A DNA stretch of 7,753 nucleotides from JAULZV01 sp032117135 (lineage in GTDB: Bacteria; Patescibacteriota; Minisyncoccia; Phycocordibacterales; JAACPR01): positions 1 to 7,753 of the forward strand of contig JAULZV010000049.1 in the NCBI GenBank assembly GCA_032117135.1, given 5' to 3'. The position numbers and the translations under genes are program-made. Positions 5,161-7,753 of the stretch are shown piece after piece (the first letter of the stretch is position 1; each line of letters opens with the position of its first letter). The notes beneath the pieces were generated by a model. That model saw only the letters and a program-made list of their open reading frames with translations, made no database searches and was not told where the DNA came from.

Positions 5161-5625
5161 ATGAATCCACAAAATAGTAAGTGTGAATTTGGTAGAAACC
5201 TCGAAAGAACCTTGCGGGAACTGGGTTTCCGAGAACCTGTACTCAGTGACTTGATGCACACCTACAGTGTCGCAGACGGTCGACAAGCTCCTCAGGCTCT
5301 GTACAAAGGAGGTAAAATCAGGGCAATATTTGAAATGTTTGCCAAGATCGGTAATCCTGCCTCTGATCCATCAGTGAGTACGCTCGGAGCTCTCGTGAAG
5401 GGTGCTAAGATCGTGAGTGAGGCAACGGATCGTGAGATTCTTGTTACAGGGGAGTGCGATTTGCAAATCTCGTACAATCTTGAGCGTTCTGAGCGTCTCC
5501 GGGCTCACTTGAAGGAGGAAGCATTAAGGAAAAGGCGACAGGAAAACTACCGCCTCAAAAAGGAGCGAATGGAAGAGCAAAAAAACGAGAAGCACTCGAG
5601 GCTTCCCATGTACAAGGTAGTGTAG
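5161..5625 (+). CDS. Hypothetical protein with charged C-terminal helix
   Basis: I do not recognise this 154-residue protein. No signal peptide or membrane segment is seen. The first ~95 residues look globular (LERTLRELGF, GGKIRAIFEMFAKIG, LGALVKGAKIV). Residues about 105-146 are strongly charged with many R, K and E (KEEALRKRRQENYRLKKER), likely one long helix or coiled coil that might bind nucleic acid or a partner. The ATG at 5161 has no Shine-Dalgarno but lies shortly after a TTGACA-containing promoter candidate. The frame is long and free of stops, with coding-like composition. It is a single-gene unit, divergent from xth, convergent with xerD, and probably ended by the hairpin at 5754-5819. 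Confidence 0.75.
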   Translation: MNPQNSKCEFGRNLERTLRELGFREPVLSDLMHTYSVADGRQAPQALYKGGKIRAIFEMFAKIGNPASDPSVSTLGALVKGAKIVSEATDREILVTGECDLQISYNLERSERLRAHLKEEALRKRRQENYRLKKERMEEQKNEKHSRLPMYKVV

Positions 5626-5753
5626 CTGCATAAAAACCAGCCCGAAAAGATTGCGACCGGCAGCAAAACAAAACCACCCCCCTGACAAGGTGATCCCCGT
5701 CGGCTGGCTGCGGACGGGGGGCATCAGTCACACGGACGTTCGCGTCCAAACTT
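5626..5753 (+). other. Structured 3' region with two GC-rich hairpins
   Basis: Between the stop of the 5161 gene and its terminator lies a nested hairpin, TGAC/GTCA (5683-5686/5727-5730) around TGAT-CCCCGTC/GACGGGG-ATCA (5691-5701/5713-5726, with a GGC bulge). A second stem-loop GGACG-TTCG-CGTCC (5734-5747) has a UUCG tetraloop when read on the plus strand. The segment is clearly more GC-rich than its neighbours. No gene is seen. Confidence 0.55.
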
Positions 5754-5819
5754 GGATCTAGGCAAGCATTGTGCGCATTCATATGTCGCACGACAGCTCG
5801 TCTAGGTCCTTTTTCTTTT
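5754..5819 (+). terminator. Intrinsic terminator of the 5161 gene, embedded in the xerD 3' end
   Basis: GGATCTAG (5754-5761) pairs with CTAGGTCC (5802-5809), one G-T pair, followed by TTTTTCTTTT. Inside, AGC/GCT and TGTGCG/CGCACG (5770-5775/5787-5792) extend the hairpin. The right arm and T-run lie within the last codons and stop codon of the minus-strand xerD, where they encode the KRKRT tail. Confidence 0.65.
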
Positions 5820-6740
5820 ATTGTGAAAGGCTTTGTGTACTTCGTGTAAATGTCTGTCGGTGACGTGTGTATAGACTTGTGTTGTCATAATGTTGGCGTG
5901 GCCCAGTAAAGCCTGCACAGAACGCAAATCAGCCCCATTGGAGAGCAAGTCTGTTGCGAAGCAATGTCTCAGAACATGCGGAGTGACTTTTTTGGTTATT
6001 CCTGCAAGTGTAGCGTACCGCTTTACAATACGCTCGATTGATCGGCGATCCAATCCTTTGGAGATATCGGTCTGAGCATTTTCGCTTTGAACCTTTACAA
6101 ACAAGGCATCTGACAGATCTTTACGTGTTTTGAGGTATTCGGTAACTGCGTGTTTGGCCTCGGATGACAAAAATACTACGCGAACCTTGCCACCTTTTCC
6201 TCTAATAGAAAATTCATCTCGTTGTAAATCAAGGTCGCGGGTGAGGGAACACAGTTCTGATACGCGCAATCCTGTCGAAAACAAAAGCTCCAAAATCGCT
6301 TTGCCACGCCACAACTTTTCGGGAGAATCTTCTTTGTTTGGTGCATCGAGCAGGCGATACAATTCTTCTTGTGTGATCACATCTATGTGTCGTTGTTCGA
6401 TTTTGGCTAACTCGATTTGGTCTGAGGCGAGAGAGGGAATGCCGCGCTTTGCCAAAAACTTGAGAAATGTCCGAAGAGCAATGAGATAATAATTCTGAGT
6501 CTTTTTTTTCATAGTCTCGCCTGTTTGGCGATTGTTTCCGTTTGATTGTCTATTGAGCCAGAGTCTAAACTCACGTACCTTCTCGTTCGTGATATCTGCA
6601 GGAGAGCTAATACCTGTCTGATCCAAAAAAACACTGAGATAATGATCGTAATTCTCGATCGTACGAAGTGCTCGTCCTCGTTCGATTTCCATATATTCAA
6701 GAAACTGACGTTTGAGAGTGTGCATGTGAGATGGTGACAT
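5802..6740 (-). CDS. XerC/XerD-type tyrosine recombinase
   Basis: This 312-residue site-specific recombinase cuts and rejoins DNA through a tyrosine-DNA intermediate. The family resolves chromosome dimers or integrates mobile elements. The N-terminal SAM-like core-binding domain is residues about 8-98 and the catalytic domain about 118-300. All catalytic residues are visible: R159 (STGLRVSEL), K185 (GKGGKVR), H255 and R258 (TPHVLRHCFAT), H281 (LLGHAN) and nucleophile Y290 (TTQVYTHV). Length matches chromosomal Xer proteins. The extra helix of integron integrases is not apparent. The start at 6740 is chosen because an extended -10 box ends 7 bases upstream, predicting a leaderless mRNA; ATG at 6725 is an alternative. 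The C terminus is basic (HNKRKRT). I cannot tell a housekeeping XerD from an element integrase, and no dif-like site was identified. Confidence 0.92.
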   Translation of the reverse strand: MSPSHMHTLKRQFLEYMEIERGRALRTIENYDHYLSVFLDQTGISSPADITNEKVREFRLWLNRQSNGNNRQTGETMKKKTQNYYLIALRTFLKFLAKRGIPSLASDQIELAKIEQRHIDVITQEELYRLLDAPNKEDSPEKLWRGKAILELLFSTGLRVSELCSLTRDLDLQRDEFSIRGKGGKVRVVFLSSEAKHAVTEYLKTRKDLSDALFVKVQSENAQTDISKGLDRRSIERIVKRYATLAGITKKVTPHVLRHCFATDLLSNGADLRSVQALLGHANIMTTQVYTHVTDRHLHEVHKAFHNKRKRT

Positions 6741-6746
6741 GAGGGT

Positions 6747-6775
6747 ATTGTAGCATTTTATTTGGTCTGTAATAA
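6747..6775 (-). promoter_or_regulatory. Recombinase promoter with extended -10
   Basis: On the minus strand TGC-TACAAT (6755-6747) is an extended -10 with five of six consensus bases. The -35 is poor (TTATTA, 6775-6770, 17-nt spacing). The -10 ends 7 bases before the ATG at 6740, the same geometry as for xth. No Shine-Dalgarno is present. Confidence 0.6.
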
Positions 6776-6853
6776 AAATGAATGGGACATATTGTAGTAT
6801 GGGAAGTTCTCTTTGAAACTGTAATTATGTACTGAACTTACACGTGACAAAAT

Positions 6854-6885
6854 TTGACATGTACACATATTATATGTATTATAGT
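6854..6885 (+). promoter_or_regulatory. Strong promoter of the 6894 gene with internal dyad
   Basis: TTGACA (6854-6859, perfect) is followed after 17 bases by TATTAT (6877-6882, five of six); TATAGT (6880-6885) is an overlapping alternative. Transcription would begin at about 6889-6893, leaving at most a few bases of leader. The spacer holds ACATA-TTA-TATGT (6865-6877), an inverted repeat suited to a repressor. Confidence 0.7.
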
Positions 6886-6893
6886 ATGAAAAT

Positions 6894-7142
6894 ATGAAAG
6901 CAAAAAAAATTTTTGATCTTTTTAAGGAGTCTTCGAGTAAGGCTCCGCCTCAGGCGTGCTATTTGTCCGCCCGATCTCTGCTCCGTATCTACCTACAAAG
7001 CAACAATGATTTTGACTTATTTGAACAGGAGTTCAACGATTTGTTGTCTTCTGACAAAAAACTAACTGACTATGTTCAGAATCACACGGCCGACATGATC
7101 ACTTCTCACATGAAGTGGGTGCAAAAATTCATGAGATTCTAA
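6894..7142 (+). CDS. Small hypothetical protein (82 aa)
   Basis: I do not recognise it. The 82-residue product is soluble-looking and probably helical. It starts with a basic segment (MKAKKIFDLFK), has an acidic middle (NDFDLFEQEFNDLL), and ends with HMKWVQKFMRF. There is no signal peptide or membrane segment. Support for a real gene comes from its position: a near-consensus promoter immediately upstream, a start codon within a few bases of the predicted +1, and an intrinsic terminator three bases after the stop. A preceding ATG at 6886 ends after three codons. It is convergent with the 7157-7600 gene. The strong promoter and internal dyad suggest regulated, possibly abundant expression. Confidence 0.65.
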   Translation: MKAKKIFDLFKESSSKAPPQACYLSARSLLRIYLQSNNDFDLFEQEFNDLLSSDKKLTDYVQNHTADMITSHMKWVQKFMRF

Positions 7143-7144
7143 TA

Positions 7145-7182
7145 AAGAGCGCGTCACTATGTGGCGTGCTCTTCCTTTTTTT
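7145..7182 (+). terminator. Intrinsic terminator of the 6894 gene
   Basis: A 13-bp stem with two G-T pairs (7145-7157 with 7161-7173) closes on a TAT loop, then CC and seven T residues (7176-7182). The right arm and T-run lie inside the 3' coding end of the opposing minus-strand gene. Confidence 0.82.
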
Positions 7183-7600
7183 GCTTTAAACTATTTTTGA
7201 CTTCTTCCTCCATCCGTTGTTGTAATGTACTTGCATCAATGGGAATTTCGGAAACGATACTCAGTGATGGGGCCCTAAACCAGTTACCATCTGTACGATG
7301 AGCATCAGCAGATCGAACTACATAAATATATTTGTACGGTTTGTGAGCATACAAGTGACGATAATGTTTACTGTAATATGCCATTGTAATGTCACCGTCT
7401 CGATGATCTTTTTGAGTTCCTTTTACTTCCCATGTTACTCGTTTGTCTCTATTGAGTCCTTTTGAAATGGCTTGAGAAGTCATATGAAACCCTATTGTAA
7501 ATCCGTTAGCATTAGCAAATTCAAGGAGTTCTTCGACAAATTGATCAACAGACATTGTTCCTGAATTAATTTCTTCCAATTGATTTTTGAAATAAATCAT
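7157..7600 (-). CDS. Hypothetical protein, faint ADP-ribosyltransferase-like pattern
   Basis: This 147-residue protein is not recognised with confidence. After an N-terminal helix (about 14-32) comes GFTIGFHMTS (33-42) and ISKGL (45-49). Next is a tyrosine-rich stretch around 73-93 (ITMAYYSKHYRHLYAHKPYK), then strand-like YIYVV, then IVSEIPID with E118. The order H-x-T-S, I-x-x-G, tyrosines, then a late E in a strand recalls the H-Y-E layout of some ADP-ribosyltransferase folds. This is pattern reading only; an unrelated fold is equally possible. The C-terminal tail is charged (RMEEEVKNSLKQKKEE). A -10-like TATGAA (7612-7607) ends 7 bases before the ATG, as for xth and xerD, without a good -35 or Shine-Dalgarno. 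No signal peptide or membrane segment is seen. Confidence 0.68.
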   Translation of the reverse strand: MIYFKNQLEEINSGTMSVDQFVEELLEFANANGFTIGFHMTSQAISKGLNRDKRVTWEVKGTQKDHRDGDITMAYYSKHYRHLYAHKPYKYIYVVRSADAHRTDGNWFRAPSLSIVSEIPIDASTLQQRMEEEVKNSLKQKKEEHAT

Positions 7601-7753
7601 GCGTTGTTCATAGGGGAAACTAAGAACCTTTTCTTAATAGAACCCCGCCCGGAGCATTCGTTAAGTCAGATGAGCTAAAATACTCTGGAGGGCGGGGGGA
7701 CTCTATATGGCACTTTATATACCAAGCATGATAAGCTTTCCTCATGAAGATTC
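7601..7753. other. Upstream region of the last gene with a GC-rich hairpin
   Basis: CCCCGCCC (7643-7650) pairs with GGGCGGGG (7690-7697), extended by GGAG/CTCT across a GGA bulge, around a roughly 35-nt loop. A small TAAGAA/TTCTTA hairpin (7621-7636) precedes it. Neither is followed by a strong T-run. The GC-rich stem may be a terminator of a gene beyond the window or part of a regulatory region. Nothing else is seen to the window end. Confidence 0.45.

Noticed and set aside
7704..7714. 11-base match to the 3440-3467 palindrome arm (minus strand)
   Set aside because: A match of this length is expected by chance in a window of this size on both strands.

Overview
The window looks like a piece of a small-genome, moderately AT-rich bacterial chromosome. 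It has compact single genes on both strands and almost no Shine-Dalgarno sequences in front of native genes. Several promoters lie so close to the start codon that leaderless mRNAs are expected. This style, the two tRNAs, and the mix of housekeeping genes (cca, xth, a xerD-like recombinase) with short orphans would fit a Patescibacteria/CPR-type organism. That placement is an inference, not something the sequence proves. The standard bacterial code fits: native ORFs are intact and stop at TAA or TAG, and the IS orfB stops at TGA.

Layout. 1-73: tRNA-Gly(GCC), lacking only its first base, with encoded CCA. 79-1437: an IS3-family insertion sequence with orfA, orfB and an intact DDE triad, inserted six bases after the tRNA. 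1438-1736: no credible gene but nested palindromes. 1737-1781: a 21-bp terminator hairpin. 1785-1856: tRNA-Arg(TCG) on the minus strand, without encoded CCA. 1907-3382: CCA tRNA nucleotidyltransferase. 3383-4222: an 840-bp gene-free gap between the convergent cca and xth genes. 4223-5005 (minus): exonuclease III-type AP endonuclease. 5161-5625: orphan gene. 5802-6740 (minus): XerC/D-type tyrosine recombinase. 6894-7142: small orphan. 7157-7600 (minus): orphan with a faint ADP-ribosyltransferase-like pattern. 7601-7753: the upstream region of that last gene, with one GC-rich hairpin.

The most notable signal is in the 840-bp gap. On the minus strand there is a good sigma70-type promoter (TTTACA, 17 nt, TATACT; 4181-4153). 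It is followed by about 585 nt carrying at least eight consecutive or nested hairpins, one with a UUCG tetraloop, and then an intrinsic terminator (3590-3566). The first hairpin starts at the predicted +1. I cannot match this to tmRNA, RNase P RNA, 6S or SRP RNA, and propose a large structured non-coding RNA. Just beyond its terminator sits a separate 28-bp near-perfect palindrome with a 48-nt loop.

Other points: xth, xerD and possibly the last gene have a -10 box ending exactly 7 nt before the ATG. A 9-bp dyad overlaps the xth -35 box. Two terminators lie inside the 3' coding end of the gene facing them. The genes do not form one pathway. cca serves tRNA maturation next to tRNA genes, xth and xerD are DNA repair and recombination functions, and the rest are single orphan transcription units.
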